Source of the DNA: Parasphingorhabdus litoris DSM 22379
GTDB lineage: Bacteria; Pseudomonadota; Alphaproteobacteria; Sphingomonadales; Sphingomonadaceae
Reading direction: 5' to 3'
Assembly (NCBI RefSeq): GCF_020906275.1
Contig: NZ_CP086727.1
Span: forward strand, 2,790,001-2,854,000
Length of the DNA: 64,000 bases
In this document: positions 8,257-16,556 of the stretch, piece after piece
How the letters are laid out: the number at the start of each line of letters is the position of its first letter
Numbering within the stretch: the first letter of the stretch is position 1
Notes under the pieces: model-generated
Told to the model about the DNA's origin: nothing
Database searches by the model: none
What the model saw: only the letters and a program-made list of their open reading frames with translations
Position numbers and translations under genes: made by a program

Positions 8257-10299
8257 ATGACCACCCGACCGAAGTTTCAGAAGTTAATGGCAGTCGCCTT
8301 ATTCCTCAGTTTAAGCGGCGTTGCCGCAGCAGGAGAAAATACTAAAGCAAGTGACAGCCTTGCGCCCGAGGCCACAGAAGAAGAAGTTGCGCTCTCATTC
8401 AGCGATGTTCCTTACCTGGAGAAAGCCTTTATCGATACAGCGCCGTCCGACAGAAAAGACTCTATTGCGGTTGGTAAATTGGGTGTGGATGGCGGTAACA
8501 AGGACATCATCACCAAGTTGGCTCAGGAAATCGCTGCGGGCGAGCACGGTAGTTATGATAGCCTGCTCATTGCGCACAAGGGCAAGCTCCTGTTTGAATC
8601 CTACTACGCCCGCGGACGTGTTGATTTGCCGCATTTTCAAGCTTCAACAACCAAGGCCTATACAAATCTGGCTATCGGCCGAGCAATCCAGATGGGATAT
8701 TTGACGACGGCAGATCTGAACAGGCCGATTGTCAGCTTTTTGAACAATCTGGACCCCACGAGGTTTGTAGAAGGTGCTGATAAGATCACCCTTCACAAGG
8801 CGATGACTATGCGCTCTGGACTGCGTATCAGTAAAGAGCAGAGGGACGAACTCAACCAAGATTCTGGCCAGCTGGTCGGTCAAAATCAGGTCCAAGCCTA
8901 TCTTGAGCGCAGCGCAGCCATCTCTGCGGATTCTCAGAGCTTTCTCTATCAAGGATCCGATCCACAATTGGTGATGCAAGTGCTCGACGCCGTGGTGCCT
9001 GGCACAGCCAAGGATTTTATCAAGACTGAAGTTTTGGATAAAATCGGCATCCCCGATCATGGTTGGCGTATGGATGTGAGTGGCTTACCGAGGGGGCCTT
9101 CCGGAGCAAAAATGACATCGCGCGATATGGTCAAGTGGGGACTTCTGGTCCGGAACAAAGGCAAATGGAATGGTGAACAGCTCATTCCAGAGAGGTTTAT
9201 CGCTAGGTCAACAAACAGCATTGTCCGCATAGGAAACGACGACATCTTTTTCACCGGAAATAATGTCTCCAATCCCGGCTATGGTTATTATTGGTGGCAG
9301 GCAGAAATGAAAGTTGGCGACAGGATCTATTTCACAAGATCCGCGCAAGGCGGCGGTGGCCAATATATCATTTTGATTGATGAGTTGGATCTCATGGTTG
9401 TTACTACCGGCCATGAAAGAGACGACAAAACCATGCAGATTACGGCAGATAGAATACTGCCTGCCTTTACCAATCAAGCTGCCAAATCTGATGTGGGTCG
9501 CGGAAAGACTGAATCTACAGAACTCAGGGGGCCATATCTCGGGCAAACACCCCCAGGTTCAACGCCCAAAGTTTTTGCACCCGGAATTGTCTCGACAGAG
9601 CATCGTGATTTCAGCCCCTTTTTCTCTCCCGATATGAAGGAATTCTATTTTACAAGGAAAAATCTCGGGTCTGACAAATGGTCGCTCATTTCTTACAGAT
9701 CAGAAAATAATCGATGGCGCGAGTCTGTCATAAGGCCAAGAGTGTGGCGCCCGAACATCTCGCCAGATGGTAAGACAATGCATTTGGGTAAATATTATAT
9801 GGAGCGTATTGGCGATGGCTGGTCAGAAATAAAAAGCCTTGGCCCTATGTTTGACCGGGAAGACTTGGGTATCATGCGTTTATCCGCATCCGCCAGCGGC
9901 ACCTATATCCTTGACGACTACAAAGGAGACAATGTTATTCGCATTTCCACGCTCAAGGATGGTAAACGCGAAGAACCCAGACCGCTTGGCAAAGAGATAA
10001 ACACCGGAAAGTTGAATGCCCATCCCTTCATCGCGCCCAATGAATCCTACATAATCTGGGATGGAGAAAGAGATGGGGGATTTGGCGGGATTGACCTGTG
10101 GATCAGTTTCAAACAGCAAGATGGCTCTTGGGGTGAGGCAATAAATATGGGCCCGGAAATCAATACGGCCGGCCGGGAAGCCAGTGCGTATGTCACCCCG
10201 GATGGGAAATATCTTTTCTTTAATAGAACCATACGCCCAAAAGAAGGGGATATCTATTGGGTAGACGCTCAGGTTATTGAGAATCTCCGGCATAAATAA
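8257..10299 (+). CDS. Exported serine hydrolase (beta-lactamase class C fold) fused to PD40 propeller
   Basis: 680 residues. A signal peptide (LMAVALFLSLSGVAAAGE) precedes a class-C beta-lactamase/esterase domain with nucleophile motif STTK at residues 130-133, SLLIAHKGKLLFE before it, and an RSAQGGGGQYI strand late in the domain that corresponds to the KTG/HxG region. From about residue 445 the protein holds several PD40/TolB-like blades (PFFSPDMKEFYFTRKN, PNISPDGKTMHLGK, PFIAPNESYIIWD, AYVTPDGKYLFFNR). It is probably a periplasmic esterase or peptidase with a protein- or glycan-binding propeller. ATG 8257 is chosen because GGAG lies 6 nt upstream. Confidence 0.88.
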   Translation: MTTRPKFQKLMAVALFLSLSGVAAAGENTKASDSLAPEATEEEVALSFSDVPYLEKAFIDTAPSDRKDSIAVGKLGVDGGNKDIITKLAQEIAAGEHGSYDSLLIAHKGKLLFESYYARGRVDLPHFQASTTKAYTNLAIGRAIQMGYLTTADLNRPIVSFLNNLDPTRFVEGADKITLHKAMTMRSGLRISKEQRDELNQDSGQLVGQNQVQAYLERSAAISADSQSFLYQGSDPQLVMQVLDAVVPGTAKDFIKTEVLDKIGIPDHGWRMDVSGLPRGPSGAKMTSRDMVKWGLLVRNKGKWNGEQLIPERFIARSTNSIVRIGNDDIFFTGNNVSNPGYGYYWWQAEMKVGDRIYFTRSAQGGGGQYIILIDELDLMVVTTGHERDDKTMQITADRILPAFTNQAAKSDVGRGKTESTELRGPYLGQTPPGSTPKVFAPGIVSTEHRDFSPFFSPDMKEFYFTRKNLGSDKWSLISYRSENNRWRESVIRPRVWRPNISPDGKTMHLGKYYMERIGDGWSEIKSLGPMFDREDLGIMRLSASASGTYILDDYKGDNVIRISTLKDGKREEPRPLGKEINTGKLNAHPFIAPNESYIIWDGERDGGFGGIDLWISFKQQDGSWGEAINMGPEINTAGREASAYVTPDGKYLFFNRTIRPKEGDIYWVDAQVIENLRHK

Positions 10300-10412
10300 A
10301 CGGTGCAAGAATTGAACAATTTCCCGACCGGCGTGGTCTAGAGTTTATCGATTGCACAGGTGTCCGAAGAGTACTTTTCGAAAGCCAATTAATCTCCTGG
10401 TTTTTGAAAGAT

Positions 10413-11678
10413 TTAATCACGGCTGATATCAAATATATAGGCTGAGCCCGATTCATTGCCTTGGTCATCATTGCGAGCAGCCGCAACGAGTGCAGCGCTC
10501 TCAGAGAGAGCAACGCTCCAACCAAATAGATCACCAGCCGCGCCATCGGCGGCAGTGAGCTTGGTCTGAAGGTTCCAGACTTTACCAGAGCGTTTGAACA
10601 AATAGGCTTCACCGGAGTTATCACCTCGATCGTCTCGATGCATTGCGCCAATTAGTGCGATATCTCCGGAAAGCCCAACATCGCGACCAAATCTGTCGTC
10701 CGCTACCCCATCAGGGGCAGTGAGCTTCGCTTCTTGACGCCAGATATTCCCGGTACGCGTAAAAATATAGACCGCACCGGCATCAACACCCATTGCTTCA
10801 TCATCGTCTCGGCGAGCCGAGATTAAAGCAGTATCACCAGACAGGGCGACCCGAACGCCAAAAATATCGGTTTGTGCACCATCGGCAGCGATAAGTTTGG
10901 CCTGCTGGTTCCAGCTATTCCCAGTACGCGTAAAAACATATGCAGCACCGGCATCAATTGCTTTTTCATCGTTCAAATCCGCACCGACCAGTATGGTATT
11001 GTGAGAAACGGCGACGCTGATTCCAAAAAGGTCGCCTTCTGCGCCATCGGCGGCTGTAAGTTTTGCTTGTTGGTACCAAGTGGTTCCGGAGCGCGTAAAC
11101 ACATAAACCGAACCAGAGCCAATGCCTTTGTCATCATCATGCGGAGCACCAATTACAAGGGTATCGCCGGAAATTGCAATGCTCTGGCCAAATGCATCGC
11201 CCTCAGCACCATCAGCCGCGATGAGTTTCATTTGCTGGCTCCAGGTCGTCCCGGAACGAACAAAAACATAAGCTGCGCCCGAGTTATCACCATTCTGATC
11301 GTCGCCAATCGCGCCGGCTACTGCCGTTTCCCCCGAAATCGCGACATTACCTCCCAGCGTGTCGCTTGGAGCCCCGTCACTAGCGGTAAGTTTGGCCTGT
11401 TGGCGCCAGTCGGCCTCGCTGCGTACGAAAATATAGACTGCGCCGGCATCTACACCGATATCTTCATCGTCAGCTCTAAATGCTCCAGCGACTGCGGTAT
11501 CACCAGAGATCGCCACACTGAAGCCGAAAAAATCTTCCGATGCGCCGTCTTCAGCAAGCAACTTTTGCTGTTCTATCGGGTTCGCTGCAAGCGTTGGAGC
11601 ATGAATCAAAGAAAGCATTATCATGAAGATGATCGCGCCACGATTTGTAATCGATCGAAGAATAACACTGATCGTCAT
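10413..11678 (-). CDS. Exported FG-GAP (integrin-alpha-like) beta-propeller protein
   Basis: 421 residues. After a signal peptide (IIFMIMLSLIHAPTLAANP) come seven tandem copies of a roughly 53-residue unit of the form KL-ADGA-D-FG-SVAISGDTA-VGA-DDD-G-AGAVYIF-RSG-W-QQ. This is an FG-GAP seven-bladed propeller almost by itself, with calcium-type Asp-rich loops (DDDxAMGVDAG). Such proteins are secreted or periplasmic and mediate binding; no enzymatic residues are seen. It is convergent with the PD40 gene. The repeats are close enough in DNA to recombine. Confidence 0.88.
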   Translation of the reverse strand: MTISVILRSITNRGAIIFMIMLSLIHAPTLAANPIEQQKLLAEDGASEDFFGFSVAISGDTAVAGAFRADDEDIGVDAGAVYIFVRSEADWRQQAKLTASDGAPSDTLGGNVAISGETAVAGAIGDDQNGDNSGAAYVFVRSGTTWSQQMKLIAADGAEGDAFGQSIAISGDTLVIGAPHDDDKGIGSGSVYVFTRSGTTWYQQAKLTAADGAEGDLFGISVAVSHNTILVGADLNDEKAIDAGAAYVFTRTGNSWNQQAKLIAADGAQTDIFGVRVALSGDTALISARRDDDEAMGVDAGAVYIFTRTGNIWRQEAKLTAPDGVADDRFGRDVGLSGDIALIGAMHRDDRGDNSGEAYLFKRSGKVWNLQTKLTAADGAAGDLFGWSVALSESAALVAAARNDDQGNESGSAYIFDISRD

Positions 11679-11862
11679 ATTCTAGACCTTAAAATTATTT
11701 AGAGGGTTCATATCTATTTATGCCGTAAATTAAGCCGAATTAGAACAGCCGCTTTGGGAGCAGACTTTGGTATTTGTATAGATTGGCAACCAGGAGAGGA
11801 AGCCGATTCTCAACTGTAAACTTGAAAAACTTTAGAAGCAGAGCTGTTCAGGATTTACTGCT

Positions 11863-11889
11863 GTGATAACATCATTATCACGATTTTTT
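11863..11889. promoter_or_regulatory. Perfect palindrome GTGATAA-N5-TTATCAC followed by a T-run
   Basis: A 7-bp perfect inverted repeat (11863-11881) followed by GATTTTTT. It could be a weak intrinsic terminator, or the operator of the TetR gene whose remains begin about 55 bp downstream. The sequence alone does not separate these. The rest of the 265-bp gap from 11679 shows no gene. Confidence 0.4.
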
Positions 11890-11944
11890 GGGAATTATCA
11901 CTTGAATCGAACAACTCACGTCAAAAGCGAAGAGGAGATTTAGC

Positions 11945-12250
11945 CCTGAAGTCCGTCGGTCCATGAAACTCGACAGCGCAGCGCAATTGATCGCAACAGA
12001 TGGCATGTCAAGGCTTTCGATGGAAGCCATTGACCAGAAGGTGGATGTCAGCAGATCGCTGATGTATAAGTATTTTATTAGCCTATCGCACCTTTTTAGA
12101 GAATTGCTGAAACGTGAGCTAACCATCCGGTAGAAACATCAAGTCGCTGTGGCGGAAAAAGCCAATACATTTGAAGAACTGGTTCGCAGTACAACGCATG
12201 TCTATCTCAGCTCTCTCTACATGAGGCAAATTCCCGACACTTGCCAATGA
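11945..12250 (+). pseudogene. TetR-family regulator pseudogene
   Basis: The frame from 11945 reads KLDSAAQLIATDGMSRLSME and continues through AIDQKVDVSRSLMYKYF, the classical TetR helix-turn-helix, then FRELLKRELTIR and a TAG stop at 12131-12133. Past the stop the same frame continues KHQVAVAEKANTFEELVRSTTHVYLSSL, which lines up with the intact TetR at 38860-38201 (LDREYRHLRTKQLEAAESAG, TYEDLVRKVTRAYLLYIEE). So a nonsense codon splits the gene, and the rest is lost or unrecognisable up to about 12476. It is convergent with the TonB-receptor remnant, as in the intact locus. Confidence 0.75.
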
Positions 12251-12476
12251 AAGCACCAGCATATCATCCGAGTGTACTTTTTGTTTCCTCAGCATTTTTT
12301 TGACGAAGACTCGATCACCCTGCCTCCAGATAATCTGCGCCATCATGGTCACTCGCGCATTTATCCTTAGGAATTTCTCCGAAACTTTTCATGTTTAATA
12401 ACGCTCCCAGAGGTCAAAAAATAGCCCTATACATAAGATCCCAGGCTGTCCTCGGAGAGAAGCTAATTTCTAGTCA

Positions 12477-13193
12477 TCAAAAGCGGATGGTCGCTTCAAC
12501 CCCATAAGTGCGCGGTTCCAAAATAACGAATTCCCGGAAACGCCCGACTAGTCGCCCAGCCGAGAGCGCACGCGTAATGTCATCATTGTTGAACAGATTC
12601 TTCACATATCCGCGGATTTCCGAGTTGCCGCCATCAGGTGCGAGCAGCAGCTTGAGATCGGTCTGGCCATAGCCATCAAAAATATCGATCGGCTTGCTGA
12701 AGATCGAACTTGCAAATTCGCTCTGTAGATAATGGTCGATACGCGGGGTCAATACCCAATCGCCTACCGGGATTTCATATTGCGCCCCAATCGCGATCTT
12801 GATGTCAGGGGAAAAGGGTAGAGAATTCCGATCAACATCCTTCAGCACACCCGCGGCTGTGACGTCAGCATCAACCGTGCCCGGCGCAGAACCAAAAGGA
12901 TCGGTTTCATCGATCGAAGCAAAATCTCTCACCCCGGCATTGAGGTAGGAGAAGCTGCCGTCAACTTGAAAACGATCGCTCGGACGAACGGCAAATTCTG
13001 CTTCGACGCCTCAGACTGTGGCGTCTGTATTAACCGTCAGTGCGGCAGTTGCGGTCGTTTGACCGATTTGCAGATCCTTATGGTCATAGTAAAATGCCAA
13101 CACGCTTCCAGTGAAACTGCCATCGATTGATGAATCCTTGATTCCTACCTCGAACGCATTCAGAAATTCGGGATCAAGGAAGAAGCCAGTGAT
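12477..13193 (-). pseudogene. TonB-dependent receptor pseudogene (C-terminal third)
   Basis: The minus frame starts mid-barrel (GFFLDPEFLNAFEVGIKDSS) and runs through beta-barrel strands (FTGSVLAFYYDHKDLQIGQT, GVEAEFAVRPSDRFQVDGSF, IRGYVKNLFNNDDITRA) to the terminal strand and final Phe (EPRTYGVEATIRF). A TGA at 13013-13011 stands where receptors have the Trp of the common ATVWGVEAE motif. The N-terminal plug and most of the barrel are missing: the sequence breaks at 13193 into a PQQ-dehydrogenase fragment on the other strand. An open piece from 12932 to the end remains but is unlikely to be functional. Confidence 0.85.
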
Positions 13194-13530
13194 ATGAGTA
13201 GTTCTGGCCCGTTTAACTTGCGCTCTGGCATTCCTTATGATGTCGGAGCGACAATACGTGCTGGCACGTTGACAACGCGCGGCAGTCTAACTTTCCTAAG
13301 CTCCACCATGGACAGCAAGGTCCGGGCGTTTGATATTCGGACTGGTGAAGCAAAATGGAAAGCGGATTTGCCTAGCAACGGACAATCCACGCCAATGTCT
13401 TATCGTGATCGTTCCCAACCCAACCTGGCGATACCCCAGAGACCTTGCGGCAAACCAATATCTCGACTCGTAGGATGTGCGATATGGCAAAGGCGCCTAT
13501 GTAATTGCCTATGCATTAGACAAAGATTGA
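13191..13530 (+). pseudogene. PQQ-dependent dehydrogenase pseudogene (C-terminal fragment)
   Basis: From 13194 the frame reads MSSSGPFNLRSGIPYDVGAT and on to TPMSYR, about 75% identical by hand count over 71 residues to the C-terminus of the intact quinoprotein gene at 31113-33599. Then a short deletion shifts the frame. The other frame continues VIVPNPTWRYPRDLAANQYL, a TAG, then YGKGAYVIAYALD and a stop at 13530, again matching the intact C-terminus. The fragment is thus broken by a deletion/frameshift and a nonsense codon. It directly abuts the TonB-receptor remnant. Confidence 0.88.
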
Positions 13531-13919
13531 ACCCTAACCACGGATTGATTTCGTCCAAATCCAGCGATACCAAAAAAATAGGAAAAAATGTTGCGCGGTG
13601 CAGTCTTTCTAGAACGGGTCTAGCGCAGTTTTCCCTGTTGCTTCGCTTTTGCAGGGAAATAGATCCAATCTTCCGCTTTGTTGATCAAAGGCACACTATC
13701 AAACGCATGAATATCTAGGAATTCAAGGCTCAACATCGAAGATCTTCTCCCAATAATAATAGAGAAGCATAAACGCATTAACAGGAAAATATTCTCTGAA
13801 TAACAGAGAATTCGAACCAAACCACAGGCTGTGTTTGGTATGTCATTCTGCCAGATGCGGGAGCCAACATATGTTATAGAAGCAGCATAACCAGCAACAA
13901 TTCGAGATATTTTTGCCAT

Positions 13920-14090
13920 TAGCGGCGTCGCACTTCTTGATCTTATAGCCTGGGAGCCTGCTAGGTATGTCGAAGGCTCTCCAGCCTAAAGGTCGTAGGC
14001 ACCGACTTGCTCGGTTTACTAACTCCTCGATCACCAAGGATCAGGTGTGAAGTCGAAAGCGGAGGCGTACCGTGGACGACTTCCGGAGAG
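13920..14090 (-). ncRNA. Candidate structured leader RNA, copy A
   Basis: On the minus strand GCCTA (14000-13996) can pair with TAGGC (13988-13984), followed by the GGCT-GGAG-AGCC hairpin. The equivalent stem in copy B is CCTAA/TTAGG, so both sides have changed together. The outer long-range stem of copy B (CGGGGAGC with GCTCCCCG) is only partly kept here. Conservation of non-coding sequence directly before an ATG suggests a leader or antisense element. No known family is recognised. Confidence 0.35.
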
Positions 14091-14310
14091 ACACATAACG
14101 TGTCCAGAGGAACGATATATAAAGAAACCAGCATATGGCACCAGGATTCAAAAGGTTGCACGCAAGAAATGGACGACAGTGGTCGGTGGTTGCTGGATAT
14201 AAATGGCAGTGTTCGAAAGCTCATCGGAAAGCACGTGGCCGTTGAGGGTAAGCGTATCGAGTTTGATCTGATCTATGTCGACCGGATTTGGCATCTAGGA
14301 AAGCTATTGC
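14041..14310 (+). pseudogene. DUF5818-family remnant, copy A
   Basis: The frame reads GRWLLDINGSVRKLIGKHVA followed by VEGKRIEFDLIYVDRIW, which resembles the core of DUF5818 proteins of sphingomonads (an OB-like small domain). The codon that should be ATG, judging from copy B, is GTA at the start of GTA-CCG-TGG-ACG-ACT. The C-terminus runs into unrelated sequence and IS-derived DNA. An open frame persists from 14007 to 14483 but crosses the junction, so it is not a natural gene. Confidence 0.5.
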
Positions 14311-14379
14311 GACGGATTTGGTTGACCGGCTCAAGGACCGGAAGATGCATCACGTACGGTGGGCATCTTTTACAGGACG

Positions 14380-14640
14380 AAGATCGAGAGATGGCATCAG
14401 ACCCTCACAAACCGCACCTTGCTGGAAAACGATTATCTGCCAGACGTTCTGAAAAAACAGGTCGAGGCGTTCGTCGAGCATAAAAATCACCGCCGCTACC
14501 ACTAAAGCCTGAAAAACGTAACACCTGCCGATACCTACTTCGGCAGGGCAGCATCAATCATCAAACAACAGATAGCCGCTTGCTTCATCAAAAACAAGCT
14601 GCTTACTATCAACCAGACGATGCCAAGCACTCATCAAAGT
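14380..14640 (+). mobile_element. IS3-type transposase remnant (integrase-core C-terminus)
   Basis: The frame beginning at 14380 reads KIERWHQTLTNRTLLENDYL, then VEAFVEHKNHRRYH, a TAA, and SLKNVTPADTYFGRAASII. This is the C-terminal signature of IS3-family integrase-core transposases (KIERWHQTLKNRI...; YNHxRYHESLxNVTPADxYFGR). The stop replaces the Glu of RYHES, so the element is dead. No terminal inverted repeats were found, and the N-terminal catalytic part is missing. Confidence 0.8.
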
Positions 14641-14730
14641 GAAGAACGCATCTGCCTCACCAACGCTGACGGGGAACAGTTATTTGCAATAAATCCAGTT
14701 TGTTGATTTCTTATCGTATTCGAGCTGATA

Positions 14731-16089
14731 TTATTTGATATTCTCCTGTTTCCATAGCTGTTTCTGGATAATCACGATAGCTCCCAGAATGACTGCAAAA
14801 ATTGCCCAGTAGTAATATCTGAAGTCTGGAGCTTGACCGAAAATAAAATGGGGAGCCAGATACAAAAAGCCTGAACCTGACAATGCCAGCAATACACACC
14901 CTTCAGACATCGCACGGGATTTAATTCCGAATAACAATAATATGAACAACCCAATTATCCAGAACCATCCATACATAAAGGGCCATTTCTCCCACAATAA
15001 TATCCATCGATGCATTGTCGTTGAAGGCACAGGATATGCAGTTTCTACCCCAGCTTGCCTTGCCGGCTGAGGGAAATGTACTTCGCGAAGGTAATAGCCG
15101 CGCTCACGACCGATATGCATGAAATTAATGCCAAAGAAAAAGCGGTGCTTGATATAGGCCACTGGATTTTCAGTTACGGACTTTAGCCAGCCCGACTTCA
15201 GATCATCCATGGCTGCCGGATTTGATTTTCGCAGTATAATATTGCCGTCAGGGTTCGTGAACAAGATCGATTTAATATCATCAGGTTGGTAGTGTGAAAG
15301 TTGGCGTTCCAGATTTGGATTGTCCAGCATAAGGCTGCTCGGTAAAGCAGGATTGCCCCCAAAATATTTGATGCCGGCCAGATCATGTACCATCGCCCTC
15401 GAATACGGGTCTGAATAGCTTGGTTTTAAGATTGCTTCATGCGTGATCGCCTTGCCAACGAAAAACAAACCAAAGATAGCGACAACTATGGTGGCATTTG
15501 CGATCAATTTTCGCTCTTTTTTGTACGTAATTAGAAAAATGAGCGGAAGCACTGCTAAAACCGCGTTACCACGTACCATCCATCCATACCAAAGCAGGAT
15601 CAGAAGAAGCAGGCTGTAGCGGCGCGCTTTCTGTGGGAAAAATATCGCAATGATGGAAACAAAGAACCAAGGCAGCGCATTATGCACATCCTTCCAGATA
15701 ACGCCGGCAAAATTGATACAAAATGGCGCAACTGCACATATGCCAGTGGCCAAAGCCAGCTTATGCGTGCCTTCTTGCTCAAGCTTCGTGAACAGAAGGA
15801 ACCAGCATGTGAAATATAAGAGTAGTTGCAAAAAGAGTAATGGTTGAGGGCCACCCTTGAGTGGTAGTAACAGGCTCCAAAGTAAGGCCATTGCGGGCGG
15901 GTGGTGTTCATCGAATTGGAAAGTTTTTGCTTGTGCATATTGTTCGTAACTGTCCGGGGACATGGTTCCGGGATAAAATCCATACCAAGCCAGTATTGCG
16001 AGAAGTAGAAATATGACAAAGGCGACAGTAGGCCTTTTATAATCATATCGCTCTTGTTTGCTTGAATTTTGTGGCAGCCCATCATGCAT
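14731..16089 (-). CDS. Polytopic membrane protein, probable glycosyltransferase-like (GT-C)
   Basis: 452 residues with about ten hydrophobic segments (for example TVAFVIFLLLAILAWYG at residues 20-36 and a C-terminal WAIFAVILGAIVII). An acidic MSPDSYEQYAQAK loop follows the first segment, and a DEHHPP motif comes just after it. An acidic first periplasmic loop after TM1 is the GT-C glycosyltransferase pattern, in which lipid-linked sugars are the donors. It is the last gene of a minus-strand run with GtrA, FAD enzyme and GT2 genes, so work on a lipid-linked glycan in the inner membrane is the best guess. The family is not identified with certainty. Confidence 0.7.
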   Translation of the reverse strand: MHDGLPQNSSKQERYDYKRPTVAFVIFLLLAILAWYGFYPGTMSPDSYEQYAQAKTFQFDEHHPPAMALLWSLLLPLKGGPQPLLFLQLLLYFTCWFLLFTKLEQEGTHKLALATGICAVAPFCINFAGVIWKDVHNALPWFFVSIIAIFFPQKARRYSLLLLILLWYGWMVRGNAVLAVLPLIFLITYKKERKLIANATIVVAIFGLFFVGKAITHEAILKPSYSDPYSRAMVHDLAGIKYFGGNPALPSSLMLDNPNLERQLSHYQPDDIKSILFTNPDGNIILRKSNPAAMDDLKSGWLKSVTENPVAYIKHRFFFGINFMHIGRERGYYLREVHFPQPARQAGVETAYPVPSTTMHRWILLWEKWPFMYGWFWIIGLFILLLFGIKSRAMSEGCVLLALSGSGFLYLAPHFIFGQAPDFRYYYWAIFAVILGAIVIIQKQLWKQENIK

Positions 16090-16166
16090 TACTAATACGT
16101 AACCATGGCTGGATGTTCAGTGCCTAGGAACAAGCCCCAATCCTTGAAACTGTGTAAATAAAGATT

Positions 16167-16556
16167 TCACATACGCCTGAATACTAGTTTTAACAAGGCA
16201 TAGTTAAGGACAAAAGAGGCGACTATCGAAGCAAAAAGGCGCAAGAGATCTGGCAAGGCACCATCAGCAATCCATAGGCCTGAGACAAATATAATCACAA
16301 CTCTGACGATCAATACGCCAATTGCGCCAATGTAAGTTTTGAGTAGGCGGCTTATGGAAAATGAGGCTTGGCCGTTTTCAAAAACCCAAAATTCGAAAAA
16401 AAGATAGTTGCAAGCAACGGCGACAAGGAAACCGACAGAGGCAGCTACCTCAAGGGAAAGCTGGAATTGAGATCGCAATATGATGGAAACTGCGAGATCG
16501 ATTACAAGGCCGACAATGACAGCAAGGAGATATCGCAGATTACGGTTGCTGCTCAT
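16167..16556 (-). CDS. GtrA-family membrane protein (lipid-linked sugar flippase type)
   Basis: 129 residues with four transmembrane helices: YLLAVIVGLVIDLAVSIIL, VAASVGFLVAVACNYLFFEFWVF (with the family's N-x-x-x-x-F-x-F-W-V-F), YIGAIGVLIVRVVIIFVSG and IVASFVLNYALLKLVF. GtrA proteins are thought to flip undecaprenyl-phosphate-linked sugars or act with GT2 enzymes. ATG 16556 is chosen because it overlaps the upstream FAD gene's stop as ATGA; the longer frame from 16601 would overlap that gene by 49 bp. A GT2 partner lies two genes upstream. Confidence 0.85.
   Translation of the reverse strand: MSSNRNLRYLLAVIVGLVIDLAVSIILRSQFQLSLEVAASVGFLVAVACNYLFFEFWVFENGQASFSISRLLKTYIGAIGVLIVRVVIIFVSGLWIADGALPDLLRLFASIVASFVLNYALLKLVFRRM

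Larger units (their letters stand above)
13795..14313 (-). repeat. Dispersed repeat, copy A (inverted relative to copy B at 39108-39660)
   Basis: Read on the minus strand, this stretch matches 39108-39660 along its length with scattered differences. It has three parts: a DUF5818-type coding remnant pointing one way, a central leader of about 150 nt with internal base pairing, and the start of an ORF (ATG GCA AAA, 13919) pointing the other way with AATGACATACCAAACACAGC further in. The ORF of copy A (13919 to 13620) is open for 99 codons, but the two copies diverge after the first codons by indels, so a protein product is doubtful. The two copies flank about 25 kb in opposite orientation. Confidence 0.75.

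Noticed and set aside
10872..11702. Open frame of 276 codons on the plus strand
   Set aside because: Antisense to the FG-GAP propeller; its length comes from the repeated codon pattern of that gene.
12477..12932. A small stand-alone TonB-receptor-like gene
   Set aside because: The homology continues upstream through a stop codon to 13193, so this is the tail of a broken receptor.
14007..14483. Plus-strand frame of 158 codons
   Set aside because: It runs across the border between the DUF5818 remnant and the IS3-type remnant and changes phase with respect to the latter, so it is not a real gene.
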